64,000 nucleotides of DNA from Streptomyces qinzhouensis (GTDB lineage: Bacteria > Actinomycetota > Actinomycetes > Streptomycetales > Streptomycetaceae), in contig NZ_CP042266.1 of the NCBI RefSeq assembly GCF_007856155.1, positions 2,108,001 to 2,172,000 of the forward strand. The letters run 5' to 3'. This document shows, piece after piece, positions 16,772 through 24,113 of the stretch. A model generated the notes under the pieces. The model saw only the letters and a list, made by a program, of their open reading frames with translations, did not search any database and was not told where the DNA came from. The position numbers and the translations under genes were made by a program. Each line of letters begins with the position of its first letter. The first letter of the stretch is position 1.

Positions 16772-18733
16772 TCACAGCAGCACGGTCACAACCTCCGTGG
16801 CCTTCACGCTCGTCCATACCGGCACCCCCTCCGCCAGCCCCAGCTCGGCCGCCGACTGCGGGGTGATCTCCGCGACCAGATCCGGCGCCCGGGCCGAGAC
16901 CACCAGGACCCGCAGCCTGCCGCCGGACGCGGTGATCTCCCGTACCGTCCCCGGCCAGACATTGCGGGGGCTCCCGGCGGGCCGCTCCCGGTGGACGGCG
17001 ACGGCCTCGGGGGCGATGACGGCGAGGACCTCGGCCCCGGCCGGCGGCGGTTCGGCGACAACCAGCCGACCGCCGTCGCGCAGGGTGAGGGACCCGTCCG
17101 GCGCCGCGGTGCCCGGCCAGGCGTTGCGGCCCAGCATCCGCGCCACCCACGGGGAGCGCGGACGGCGGGTGACCTCGGCGGGCGGGGCGTCCTGGAGCGC
17201 CTCGCCGCCGTCGAGGACGAGCACCCGGTCGGCGAGCGACAGCGCCTCCACCGGATCGTGGGTGACGATCAGACAGACCCCGCCGAAGGCATCGAGATGG
17301 CGGCGGAGCAGATGGCGCACCCGGGCCCGGGTGGTCTGGTCGAGCGCGGCCAGTGGCTCGTCGAGCAGCAGCAGCCGCGGCCGGGCGGCGAGCGCCCGGG
17401 CCAGCGCGACCCGCTGCGCCTGCCCGCCGGAGAGCTGGGCCGGCCGGTGATGGGCGAGCCCGCCGACACCGAGCCGGTCCAGCCACCGCCGGGCCTCGCG
17501 CCGGGCCTCGGCGCGCGGGACACCGTGGGCGCGCAGCCCGTAGGCGGTGTTGCCGAGGGCGGTCAGATGCGGGAACAGGGCACCGTTCTGCGGGACCCAG
17601 GCGACCGAGCGGCGGTGCGGCGGAAGGCCCGTCACCTCGTCGTCACCGAGGCGGAGCGCGGCCCGGGCGCGGGGCGTCAGACCGAGCAGAGCCCGTAGCA
17701 AGGTCGTCTTCCCGGCACCGTTGGGGCCGACGACGGCGACGGTGGTACCGGGGTCGGCGTCGAGGACGAGCCGGGTGAAGCCGGTGACCTCGGCGTGCAG
17801 GGCCCACCGGTCCCCGGGGTCCGGTGGCGGCGCGTCGTCCGGTTCCGGCGCGTCCGCCGGCTCCGCCCGCGCCACCGCTTCCCGGCGGTCGGCGCCCGCG
17901 CCCCCGGTCCACCGGCCGCGCAGGGCGATCAGTACGGCCATGGCGATCGCGAGCAGCAGCAGCGATACCGAGGTCGCGGCCGCCGGTTCCTCCTGGAGCA
18001 GCAGATACACCTGGAGCGGCAGGGTCTGGGTCACCCCCGGCAGATTGCCCGCGAAGGTGATCGTCGCGCCGAACTCCCCGAGCGCCCTGGCCCAGGTGAG
18101 CGCCGCGCCCGCGATCAGTCCGGGGGCGGCCATCGGCACGGTGACCGTGCAGAACACCCGGAGCGGGGAGGCGCCGAGGGACGCGGCGGTCTCCTCGTAC
18201 TCGGGGCGCAGTCCGTTCAGTGCGCCTTCGAGACTGATCACGAGGAACGGCATCGCCACGAAGGTCGCGGCGATCACCGCGCCCGAGGTGTGGAAGGGCA
18301 GGGTGATCCCGAAGGTCTCCTCCAGCCAGGGCCCGAGCAGTCCGCGCCGGCCGAAGCCGAGGAGCAGCGCCACACCGCCCACGGTCGGCGGCAGCACCAT
18401 CGGCAGCATCACCAGGGTGCGGACGAGCGCCTTGCCGGGGATGTCGGTCCGGGCCAGCAGCCAGGCCAGCGGCACCCCGAGCAGCAGGGACAGCCCGAGC
18501 GCCCAGCCGGACACCAGGAGGGAGAGTCCGAGGGCTTCGGTCACTCCGGGGCTGGTCAGATGGGTGCCGAGGTCGGCCCATTCGGTCCGGGCGAGGATGC
18601 CGGCCAGCGGCAGCAGCAGAAACCCGACGGCGAGCAGCGCGGGCAGGGCCAGGACGACGGGCACCCCGGACGCCCCGCCCCGCCTGCGGAGGCCGGTGCG
18701 GGCGGGGCGGGTGCCGGTGCTCGTGCTCTTCAT
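16772..18733 (-). CDS. modBC: ModBC fusion: molybdate ABC transporter permease plus ATPase
   Basis: A 653-residue protein joining two subunits that are usually separate. Residues 1-280 are a ModB-type permease with the inner-membrane loop EYEETAASLGASPLRVFCTVTVPMAAPGL. Residues about 315-560 are a ModC-type ATPase with Walker A VGPNGAGKTTLL, signature LSGGQAQRVALARAL and Walker B LLLLDEPLAALD. The final 100 residues include a TOBE/Mop oxyanion-binding region ending in VKATEVVTVLL. The ATG has AGGA five bases upstream. It follows modA in the same operon. The fusion point is a Pro/Asp/Ala-rich linker. Confidence 0.92.
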   Translation of the reverse strand: MKSTSTGTRPARTGLRRRGGASGVPVVLALPALLAVGFLLLPLAGILARTEWADLGTHLTSPGVTEALGLSLLVSGWALGLSLLLGVPLAWLLARTDIPGKALVRTLVMLPMVLPPTVGGVALLLGFGRRGLLGPWLEETFGITLPFHTSGAVIAATFVAMPFLVISLEGALNGLRPEYEETAASLGASPLRVFCTVTVPMAAPGLIAGAALTWARALGEFGATITFAGNLPGVTQTLPLQVYLLLQEEPAAATSVSLLLLAIAMAVLIALRGRWTGGAGADRREAVARAEPADAPEPDDAPPPDPGDRWALHAEVTGFTRLVLDADPGTTVAVVGPNGAGKTTLLRALLGLTPRARAALRLGDDEVTGLPPHRRSVAWVPQNGALFPHLTALGNTAYGLRAHGVPRAEARREARRWLDRLGVGGLAHHRPAQLSGGQAQRVALARALAARPRLLLLDEPLAALDQTTRARVRHLLRRHLDAFGGVCLIVTHDPVEALSLADRVLVLDGGEALQDAPPAEVTRRPRSPWVARMLGRNAWPGTAAPDGSLTLRDGGRLVVAEPPPAGAEVLAVIAPEAVAVHRERPAGSPRNVWPGTVREITASGGRLRVLVVSARAPDLVAEITPQSAAELGLAEGVPVWTSVKATEVVTVLL

Positions 18734-18760
18734 GGATTTCCTGCGGTACGGAGGTGCACA

Positions 18761-18805
18761 AGGCGTACGGGGTGTACAAGACGTACGAGGCGTACGAGGC
18801 GTACG
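18761..18805. repeat. 9-bp tandem repeats between modA and modBC
   Basis: Five 9-bp units (AGGCGTACG at 18761, 18788 and 18797; variants GGGTGTACA at 18770 and AGACGTACG at 18779) fill the gap between the modA stop and the modBC start. Confidence 0.8.
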
Positions 18806-18812
18806 GAGAGGA

Positions 18813-19628
18813 TTACGGCTGCTGGAAGCCCGCGTCGCGCAGGATCTTCTGCGCCTCGGGCCCCTGGAGCCAGGTCACGAACGCCGCCGCGGCATCCGCG
18901 TTCTTCGAGGTCTTGAGCGTGGCCGCCGGATACTCGGCGACGGCGTTCTGGGCGTCGGGGATCTCGATCGCGTCGACCTTGTCGGTGGCACCGGCCGCGT
19001 CCGTCTTGTAGACGAGTCCGGCGTCCGCCTCGCCCAGTTCGACCTTGCTGAGCACGGCCCGGACGTTCGGTTCCTGCGAGACCGCCTTGACCGTGATCTT
19101 CTGGGCGTCGAGGATCTTCGCGCTGTACCGGCCGACGGGCACCTCTGGCGCGGCGAGTACCACCTTCAATTTGGGGTTCGCCAGGTCCTTCAGGGCACCC
19201 ACCTTGTGCGGGTTGCCCTCCTCCGTCGCGATGACGAGACGATTCTTCGCGATGATCGCGGGGGTACCGGTCTCGCCCTTCAGTCCGTCCATCGTCTTGG
19301 TGTCGGCGGTGACCAGGGCATCGGCGGGGGCACCCTGGCGGACCTGGGCGGCCAGCTCCTGGGAGCCGGCGAAGGAGAAGGTGACCTTGCTGCCGGGGTG
19401 GGCCTTCTCGTAGGCGGATCCGGCGGTCTTGAAGACATCGGTGAGCGAGGCGGCGGCCAGCACGGTCAGCTCGGCCTTCGCCGATGTGCCGCCGCCGTCA
19501 CCGTCGTCACTGTCGCTGTCGCTGTCGCCGCAGGCGGCGAGCGGAACGAGGAGGGCCGCGGCCGTCAGGGCGAGGACCGCACGGCGCGGGCGGGAGGGAC
19601 CGGTTCTCGGGGTCGGGGAGAGGGACAT
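18813..19628 (-). CDS. modA: Molybdate-binding lipoprotein ModA
   Basis: A 271-residue solute-binding protein. The signal peptide ends in a lipobox (LVPLAAC) followed by a Ser/Asp-rich tether, so it is anchored to the outer face of the membrane. The mature part begins with AELTVLAAASLTDVFKTAGSAYEKAHPGSKVTFSFAGSQELAAQVRQGAPADALVTAD, the typical ModA oxyanion-binding opening. The ATG follows AAGGAG by eight bases. It is the middle gene of the operon, 13 bases after the regulator and about 80 before modBC. Confidence 0.93.
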   Translation of the reverse strand: MSLSPTPRTGPSRPRRAVLALTAAALLVPLAACGDSDSDSDDGDGGGTSAKAELTVLAAASLTDVFKTAGSAYEKAHPGSKVTFSFAGSQELAAQVRQGAPADALVTADTKTMDGLKGETGTPAIIAKNRLVIATEEGNPHKVGALKDLANPKLKVVLAAPEVPVGRYSAKILDAQKITVKAVSQEPNVRAVLSKVELGEADAGLVYKTDAAGATDKVDAIEIPDAQNAVAEYPAATLKTSKNADAAAAFVTWLQGPEAQKILRDAGFQQP

Positions 19629-19641
19629 CGGCTGGGCTCCT

Positions 19642-20037
19642 TCAGGGACGGTCGATGTGCACGCTGGTCGACTTCACACGGGCGGTGGCCTGCATCCCGA
19701 CCGCGAGACCCAACTCCTCCACGGCCTCCCGGGTCAGCAGGGAGACCAGCCGGTGCGGTCCGGCCTGAATCTCCACCTGGGCGGCGATATCGCCGAGTTT
19801 GACGGCGGTGACGATGCCGGGGAAGGCGTTACGGGCCGAGGTGTACGAGGGCTCACCGTCGCCGTCGCCGCCCTGACCGAGTTCGACGGCGAACGCGGCC
19901 AGGTCCCGGCCGTCGACGAGGCGCCGGCCGCCGTCGTCGCGGTGGGTGGCGAACCGGCCGGCATCGGCCCAGCGGCGGGTGGTGTCCGGGCTCACGCCCA
20001 GCAGCCTCGCGGCCTGCCCGATCGTATAGGACTGCAT
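19642..20037 (-). CDS. Molybdate-sensing regulator (helix-turn-helix plus TOBE/Mop domain)
   Basis: A 131-residue protein with an N-terminal BldC/MerR-like DNA-binding domain (YTIGQAARLLGVSPDTTRRWADAGRF, then RRLVDGRDLAAF) and a C-terminal Mop/TOBE domain (ARNAFPGIVTAVKLGDIAAQVEIQAGPHRLVSLLTREAVEELGLAVGMQATARVKSTSVHI) of the kind that binds molybdate. It is a short counterpart of ModE. As the first gene of the mod operon it should sense molybdate and control uptake. An in-frame ATG four codons upstream (20049) is an alternative start; both lie inside a palindrome, suggesting self-regulation. Confidence 0.85.
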   Translation of the reverse strand: MQSYTIGQAARLLGVSPDTTRRWADAGRFATHRDDGGRRLVDGRDLAAFAVELGQGGDGDGEPSYTSARNAFPGIVTAVKLGDIAAQVEIQAGPHRLVSLLTREAVEELGLAVGMQATARVKSTSVHIDRP

Positions 20038-20053
20038 ATGCGACAACATATGC
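20034..20053. promoter_or_regulatory. Putative operator over the start of the mod operon
   Basis: Perfect inverted repeat: GCATATG (20034-20040), six-base spacer, CATATGC (20047-20053). It covers both candidate start codons of the molybdate-sensing regulator. ModE boxes in enterobacteria are also AT-rich arms split by a short spacer, so this is a fair candidate for the autoregulatory site. Confidence 0.6.
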
Positions 20054-20212
20054 GTGTACGACTTGCAGTTACAAGGTGATGCCCCTGATCAGCTAGCAGA
20101 TGCGCAGGTCCGGGGATTGCCGCCGCCGGTCGCTTGACCAACCCGCCGGGCGGGCGGAGACTCGAATTGCGCGCCCGGCACCGGCGCGTCGAAGGCCCCC
20201 GCGCAGGCCCAT

Positions 20213-20248
20213 GAAGGTCCCGGCCAATCCCCTCCGGCCGGGACCTTC
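20213..20248. terminator. Terminator hairpin
   Basis: Perfect 13-bp arms (GAAGGTCCCGGCC at 20213-20225; complement at 20236-20248) with a 10-base loop. It lies just after the stop of the 73-residue minus-strand gene. Confidence 0.7.
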
Positions 20249-20275
20249 ACCCGTCTACGCGCGAGCGCTCTCGGG

Positions 20276-20497
20276 TCAGCCCTCACCCTCGGGCGCCGGC
20301 GGCTCGGCGGGCTGCCGCACCCGCGCCTTGAGCGCCTGCTCCACCTCGTACCGGCTCTCGCCGACGGCCAGGGCATGGGCGGTGATCGCGGCCTGAGCGG
20401 CTCCGGCGGTCTCCACCGTGAGCCGCCCCTCGCGGATCTCCTCCCAGGCCCGGGTCTCCAGTGCCACCAACTCATCCGTCAGCGTGATTTCAGCCAT
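20276..20497 (-). CDS. Small hypothetical protein
   Basis: A 73-residue protein: MAEITLTDELVALETRAWEEI, then helices to VEQALKARVRQPAEPPAPEGEG. It is acidic, mostly helical, with no membrane segment. The start codon is embedded in a perfect 22-bp palindrome, which suggests either autoregulation or binding by another regulator. I do not recognise a family; the short helical shape would fit an antitoxin-like or protein-binding role but nothing proves it. Confidence 0.6.
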   Translation of the reverse strand: MAEITLTDELVALETRAWEEIREGRLTVETAGAAQAAITAHALAVGESRYEVEQALKARVRQPAEPPAPEGEG

Positions 20498-20507
20498 GGC
20501 TGAAATC
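20486..20507. promoter_or_regulatory. Perfect 22-bp palindrome over a start codon
   Basis: Arms GATTTCAGCCA (20486-20496) and TGGCTGAAATC (20497-20507) meet with no spacer, and the minus-strand ATG (20495-20497) is at the centre. No ribosome site precedes it, so the transcript may be leaderless and the palindrome an operator. Confidence 0.6.
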
Positions 20508-20791
20508 TTATGCCGGAGCGGCCGTCGAGCACGGCAGGGCGGGCCGGGAAGCACCGCACGGCGGACGCCACCCGCACTCCCCGGCCGCCTCCTGAACCCC
20601 AACAGCCCTTCAGGTCACGGCAGTCGGCGCGCGAGGGGCGGCAACACGGGGCGCGCATAGGAGCATTCGCCGCGGAATTCCCCGTTCCATCGACCTCAAA
20701 CCTCCAACTTTCCCATTTTTCCTGTTGAAATGAACGTAATCTACAGATCAGCCAGCTGAGTCAGCGCCACCCGCACCACTGGAGTACCACG

Positions 20792-21739
20792 ATGGCAACA
20801 CCGATGACCGCCGCCCAGTTCGAGGCCGCTCTCCGTGCCGAGGGGGTGACGGTCCGCGAGGTCGGCAGTTGGCAGACCCACACCCGGACCGCACCCGGCC
20901 GCCCCTGGGGACCGGTCCACGGCGTCGTGATCCACCACACGGTCACCGAACGCCCGACCGATCCCGTCCGACTCTGCCGGGACGGCTATTCCGCCCTCCC
21001 CGGCCCGCTCTGCCACGCCGTGATCACCAAGGACGGCACGGTCCATCTGATCGGCTGGGGCCGCACCAACCACGCGGGCGGCGGCGACCCCCGCGTCCTG
21101 GACGCCGTCGTGGCCGAGTCGTACGGGGAGCGCCCCCCGGCCCCCACCAAGGGCAACAAGGACGGGGTCGACGGAAACCGCCACTTCTACGGCTTCGAAT
21201 GCGAGAACCTCGGCGACGGCAAGGACCCCTGGCCCGCCGCACAGCTGGAGGCCATCGAGCGGGTCTCGGCCGCGCTCTGCCGGGTCCACGGCTGGTCGGC
21301 GAAGTCGGTGATCGGCCACCTCGAATGGTCGAACGACAAGATCGACCCCAAGGGCTTCACCATGCCGGACCTGCGCGCCCGCGTCGCCGACCGCCTCACC
21401 GGACGCCCCACCGCCCCCAAGCCGAAGCCGCCGAAGCCCTCCAAGCCCGTGAAGCCGGCGGTCGATCTCTCCCAGCTGATCGCCGCCGCCCGCCGGGACC
21501 CCGCCCGCCCCGGCACCCCCGTCAGCTACCCCGGCGTGAGAACCGTGGAAAAGGCCCTGGTCAAGGAGGGCCTGCTGACCGCGGGCCTGGCCGACGGCCA
21601 CTACGGCACCGCGACGAAGGACGCCTACGCGGCCTGGCAGCGCCGCCTCGGCTACACGGGCCCGGCCGCAGACGGCATCCCGGGCCAGACCTCCCTGAAG
21701 AAGCTCGCCACCAAGCACGGCTTCACCGTGACCCCTTGA
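20792..21739 (+). CDS. N-acetylmuramoyl-L-alanine amidase with peptidoglycan-binding tail (endolysin-like)
   Basis: A 315-residue protein. The N-terminal amidase_2/PGRP domain shows zinc ligands in VVIHHTVTE, in VIGHLEWS and in the Asp/Lys of KIDPKGFTMPDL. A Pro-Lys linker (PKPKPPKPSKPVKPA, about residue 210) joins it to a C-terminal domain with a partial PGB motif (LADGHYGTATKDAYAAWQRRLGY). There is no signal peptide, unlike host autolysins, so it resembles phage endolysins that need a holin. GGAG precedes the ATG by seven bases. No other phage gene is near, so it could be a domesticated or leftover lysin. Confidence 0.85.
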   Translation: MATPMTAAQFEAALRAEGVTVREVGSWQTHTRTAPGRPWGPVHGVVIHHTVTERPTDPVRLCRDGYSALPGPLCHAVITKDGTVHLIGWGRTNHAGGGDPRVLDAVVAESYGERPPAPTKGNKDGVDGNRHFYGFECENLGDGKDPWPAAQLEAIERVSAALCRVHGWSAKSVIGHLEWSNDKIDPKGFTMPDLRARVADRLTGRPTAPKPKPPKPSKPVKPAVDLSQLIAAARRDPARPGTPVSYPGVRTVEKALVKEGLLTAGLADGHYGTATKDAYAAWQRRLGYTGPAADGIPGQTSLKKLATKHGFTVTP

Positions 21740-21752
21740 GCCACCGACCCCG

Positions 21753-21786
21753 GCGCGACGCCCGCATTCACTCCCGGGCGTCGCGC
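21753..21786. terminator. Bidirectional terminator hairpin
   Basis: Perfect 12-bp arms (GCGCGACGCCCG at 21753-21764; complement at 21775-21786) with a 10-base loop, placed between the converging amidase and vapB-like genes. Confidence 0.75.
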
Positions 21787-21820
21787 TGATCCACGCCCCA
21801 AGACCGCAGCGGACAGACGA

Positions 21821-22048
21821 TCACTCGAAGGCCGCCCGACGGGCCCGCTTGGCGGCCTGGTGAGCCTCGGCAGCGGCATCGAACTCACCCCGCGCGCCCC
21901 GCGCCGCCAGTTTCCCGGCCGCCTTCAGCCGCTTGGTCCGGACCACATAGTCCCGCAGGGCCATGTTGACCGTCTCCTTCTCCGTCCTGGCCCCCATCAG
22001 GCGCATCGCTTCGGCCAGCGCCTCATCATCAACGTCGATCCACGTCAT
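21821..22048 (-). CDS. Solitary VapB-type antitoxin
   Basis: A 75-residue protein: a ribbon-helix-helix N-terminus (MTWIDVDDEALAEAMRLMG, KETVNMALRDYVVR) followed by a long basic/acidic helix ending AAAEAHQAAKRARRAAFE, as in Streptomyces VapB antitoxins. The ATG at 22048 has GAAGG six bases upstream; an ATG two codons earlier overlaps that site. VapB is normally followed by a PIN-domain VapC toxin. Here only about 80 bases remain before the end of the converging amidase gene, and no PIN motif is present, so the antitoxin stands alone. Confidence 0.78.
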   Translation of the reverse strand: MTWIDVDDEALAEAMRLMGARTEKETVNMALRDYVVRTKRLKAAGKLAARGARGEFDAAAEAHQAAKRARRAAFE

Positions 22049-22103
22049 GGACATCCTTCTCGACAAACGCCGGCTCCGAGGGCGGCTCGATTCATCAAGG
22101 CCC

Positions 22104-22670
22104 TCAAAGCCCGGGTACGGCACCCGCCGCCCGCCGCTGCGAAGTGACAGGCCCCGCGTCGAACAGCGCCCACACCCGGCGTCCGTCCGGGGCGGCATCC
22201 GTACCGCACGACCGCACGCTACTCACTTCCGCGATGCTCCGGAGCAGGGCATCGTCATCCGGCGCACCAGCGCAGTGGCTCAGCACGGTGACGAGCGCCA
22301 TCGAATCCTCATCGGCCACGTGGATACTGACGCGCCGGCCGCCATCGGCGACAGCCGCCCGCACAAGAAACGTGACGATCTCCCGCACGCCGTCACCATC
22401 AGGCCGATACTGCCAGTCCTCAAGAATCCCCAGGACACGACGGACCGCCTTCGCCGTGACCCAAGCCCCCTGCTCGGAACGGATACTGAAGTTGGCTACG
22501 CGCCGGTTACGGATCGCCATACGGGCACGTGACCGCTGACCCGCGTCCCGTGCGTCTTCCGGCGGAGCCATACCCGTCTCAGTGGGTCGCGGCAGCTCGG
22601 GAGGCCGTTTCGGCGGCGGAGGCGTCCTCGGCGGATAAGTGGGCGGCACCTTCGGACCCTTGGCATCCAT
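22104..22670 (-). CDS. Hypothetical protein, possible degenerate RsbW-like ATPase fold
   Basis: A 188-residue protein. A Pro-rich N-terminus (MDAKGPKVPPTYPPRTPPPPK, to about residue 35) is followed by RVANFSIRSEQGAWVTAKAVRRVLGILEDW and FLVRAAVADGGRRVSIHVADED. The order (first strand, helix with RR-x-L, segment in place of the SELVTNAVRHG helix, then paired strands) resembles anti-sigma/RsbW-type ATPases common in Streptomyces, but the Asn of the N-box and the glycine boxes are missing. I treat this as a weak fold suggestion. It lies in the accessory pocket, 55 bases before the VapB gene on the same strand. Confidence 0.55.
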   Translation of the reverse strand: MDAKGPKVPPTYPPRTPPPPKRPPELPRPTETGMAPPEDARDAGQRSRARMAIRNRRVANFSIRSEQGAWVTAKAVRRVLGILEDWQYRPDGDGVREIVTFLVRAAVADGGRRVSIHVADEDSMALVTVLSHCAGAPDDDALLRSIAEVSSVRSCGTDAAPDGRRVWALFDAGPVTSQRRAAGAVPGL

Positions 22671-22793
22671 GAGGAACACTCTCGACCTCGGGACCGCGCG
22701 GGCGCAACCTCGCCCGCGACGACGCGTGACCGGACGGCCGAGGCCGTGTTCAGCCCCTTCCGGTCGGGCGGCCGGATGCGCCATCCTGTGCTG

Positions 22794-22961
22794 ATGAGTG
22801 ACCAGCCATGCACGGCGTGTGGCGGGACGGGGCTGACCGAGCACGAGCAGCACACCATAGAGCTGGACGAGAACGACCGGCAGAAGCCGGTCGTGCACCG
22901 CTGGACCGGAGCATGCAACCGCTGCTCAGGATCCGGCACCAGCCACCAGCCCTCGCAGTAA
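22794..22961 (+). CDS. Small zinc-finger-like protein (DnaJ-type CxxCxGxG)
   Basis: A 55-residue protein with two CxxCxGxG motifs, CTACGGTGLT and CNRCSGSGTS, the elements of a DnaJ central zinc-finger, separated by an acidic stretch (EQHTIELDENDRQKPVVHRW). The ATG at 22794 gives MSDQPCTACGG. Proteins of this kind are frequent in Streptomyces and probably bind one zinc ion; no role is known. The next gene starts nine bases after its stop. Confidence 0.7.
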   Translation: MSDQPCTACGGTGLTEHEQHTIELDENDRQKPVVHRWTGACNRCSGSGTSHQPSQ

Positions 22962-22970
22962 GGAGCGAAC

Positions 22971-23267
22971 GTGCGCACGTGGTACCAGTGCCTCGCATGC
23001 GAATCCCACTACCTCCCGCCGGAGTCCATGACCTACCCCTCGCACCCGGGTGTCACCGCCAACCCGGTCCACTGCACCACGCACCGGTGCCGCGAGCGGG
23101 CCGAACGGATCGTCGCGGCGTCAGGGATGCCGATGTCCGTGTTCGAGGCGATGGCCATCCGGGCAGCGGCTCGGGCGGAGGCGTCGACCCCCGCGTCCAC
23201 GACCCGGCGCGCACGCGGCGGGCGGTCGGCGTCCGGCCCCGGGTCCGCGCGGAGCAGGCTCGGCTGA
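22971..23267 (+). CDS. Small Cys/His-containing hypothetical protein
   Basis: A 98-residue protein. The N-terminal half holds CLACESHY and HCTTHRCRERAERI, which could form a zinc site; a short helix (MSVFEAMAIRAAARAEA) and an Arg/Ser-rich tail follow. The GTG has AGGAG six bases upstream. It probably forms a two-gene unit with the CxxCxGxG protein nine bases before it. Family unknown. Confidence 0.6.
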   Translation: MRTWYQCLACESHYLPPESMTYPSHPGVTANPVHCTTHRCRERAERIVAASGMPMSVFEAMAIRAAARAEASTPASTTRRARGGRSASGPGSARSRLG

Positions 23268-23439
23268 CAAGAGCGGGTGCGGACGGACCCATGACCCGCG
23301 CGCGGCGGGCTCCCGCTCCGGGGACGGCCACTCACGCGGGAGGGTGCGGAGCGGGTGAAGCGAGGGCTGTCTCGACGGTGTCGGTCCCCCTTCACCCGCC
23401 GCGTCCCAGGTAGGAACGGTTCTCTGCCCGTTCCGGCGG

Positions 23440-23513
23440 TGGGGCGGGTGGGACTCGAACCCACGGCCGACGGATTATGAGTCCGCTGCTCTAACCGGCT
23501 GAGCTACCGCCCC
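23440..23513 (-). tRNA. tRNA with CAT anticodon (elongator Met or Ile2)
   Basis: A 74-nt cloverleaf read on the minus strand from 23513: acceptor arms GGGGCGG/CCGCCCC, D-arm GCTCAGCCGGTTAGAGC, anticodon CAT (23477-23479) in a CTCATAA loop, T-arm with GGTTCGAGTCC. The G1-C72 pair rules out the initiator. A CAT anticodon can be elongator methionine or, if modified to lysidine, isoleucine-2; the sequence does not let me choose. CCA is not encoded. Confidence 0.9.
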
Positions 23514-23779
23514 TAACGGCGCGTCGCGCACAAATGTGCGCGCCGTCTGCCGCAGCATAGCCGGTCATACGATCTCCTGCCTCGGATGGTCCGGCCTTGT
23601 TCGCAGGTGAAGACTCCGCCGCGGCCCGCTTGGTTCCCCGCGACGCGGAAATCACCCGGCTCTCGGGAGCGAACTCCTCCAACACCTCGCCGTGGCAGGG
23701 GATACGGAGCGGATTCGATGCCGCCGGGCGGTGCCGGAAAAGCGAAAAGGACCCTTGACGGGTCCTCTCGCGCTCACTG

Positions 23780-23852
23780 CTCCCCCGGCTGGACTCGAAC
23801 CAGCAACCCTCCGGTTAACAGCCGAATGCTCTGCCAATTGAGCTACAGGGGA
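23780..23852 (-). tRNA. tRNA-Asn (GTT), copy 1
   Basis: A 73-nt cloverleaf on the minus strand with acceptor TCCCCTG paired to CGGGGGA, D-arm GCTCAATTGGCAGAGC, anticodon GTT (23817-23819) and T-arm GGTTCGAGTCC. CCA is not encoded. It is five bases from a second, nearly identical copy. Confidence 0.95.
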
Positions 23853-23857
23853 TCGCG

Positions 23858-23930
23858 CTCCCCCGACTGGACTCGAACCAGTAACCTGCCGGTTAACAGC
23901 CGGCTGCTCTGCCAATTGAGCTACAGGGGA
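23858..23930 (-). tRNA. tRNA-Asn (GTT), copy 2
   Basis: Same layout as the neighbouring copy, anticodon GTT (23895-23897). The two differ in the anticodon and T stems (GGCTG versus CGGCTG context and ACTGG versus GCTGG), so both can fold. On the minus strand this copy is upstream and the two are probably cut from one transcript. Confidence 0.95.
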
Positions 23931-24113
23931 TTGCTGCGTGTGCACCGAACGTACCTACCGGAGGCTTCCCGGAGGGCGTGTGCTCGCTGCGACACATACA
24001 TTAGCGCAAGCAGGGGGGTGCTCCGCCAATCGGTAGGGTCCCGGTTGATCACGGCCCGTTCCGGGCAGGCGGCCAACGGGCACCGTCGTACGTCAGGGAA
24101 GGGTGGCAGAGCC

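Noticed and set aside
21740..21820. Remnant of a vapC toxin after vapB
   Set aside because: A GTG overlapping the vapB stop opens an 18-codon frame, but it shows no PIN-domain motif.
23440..23930. tRNA cluster as an integration site with a duplicated 3' end
   Set aside because: I searched by eye for a second copy of the tRNA ends within the window and found none.
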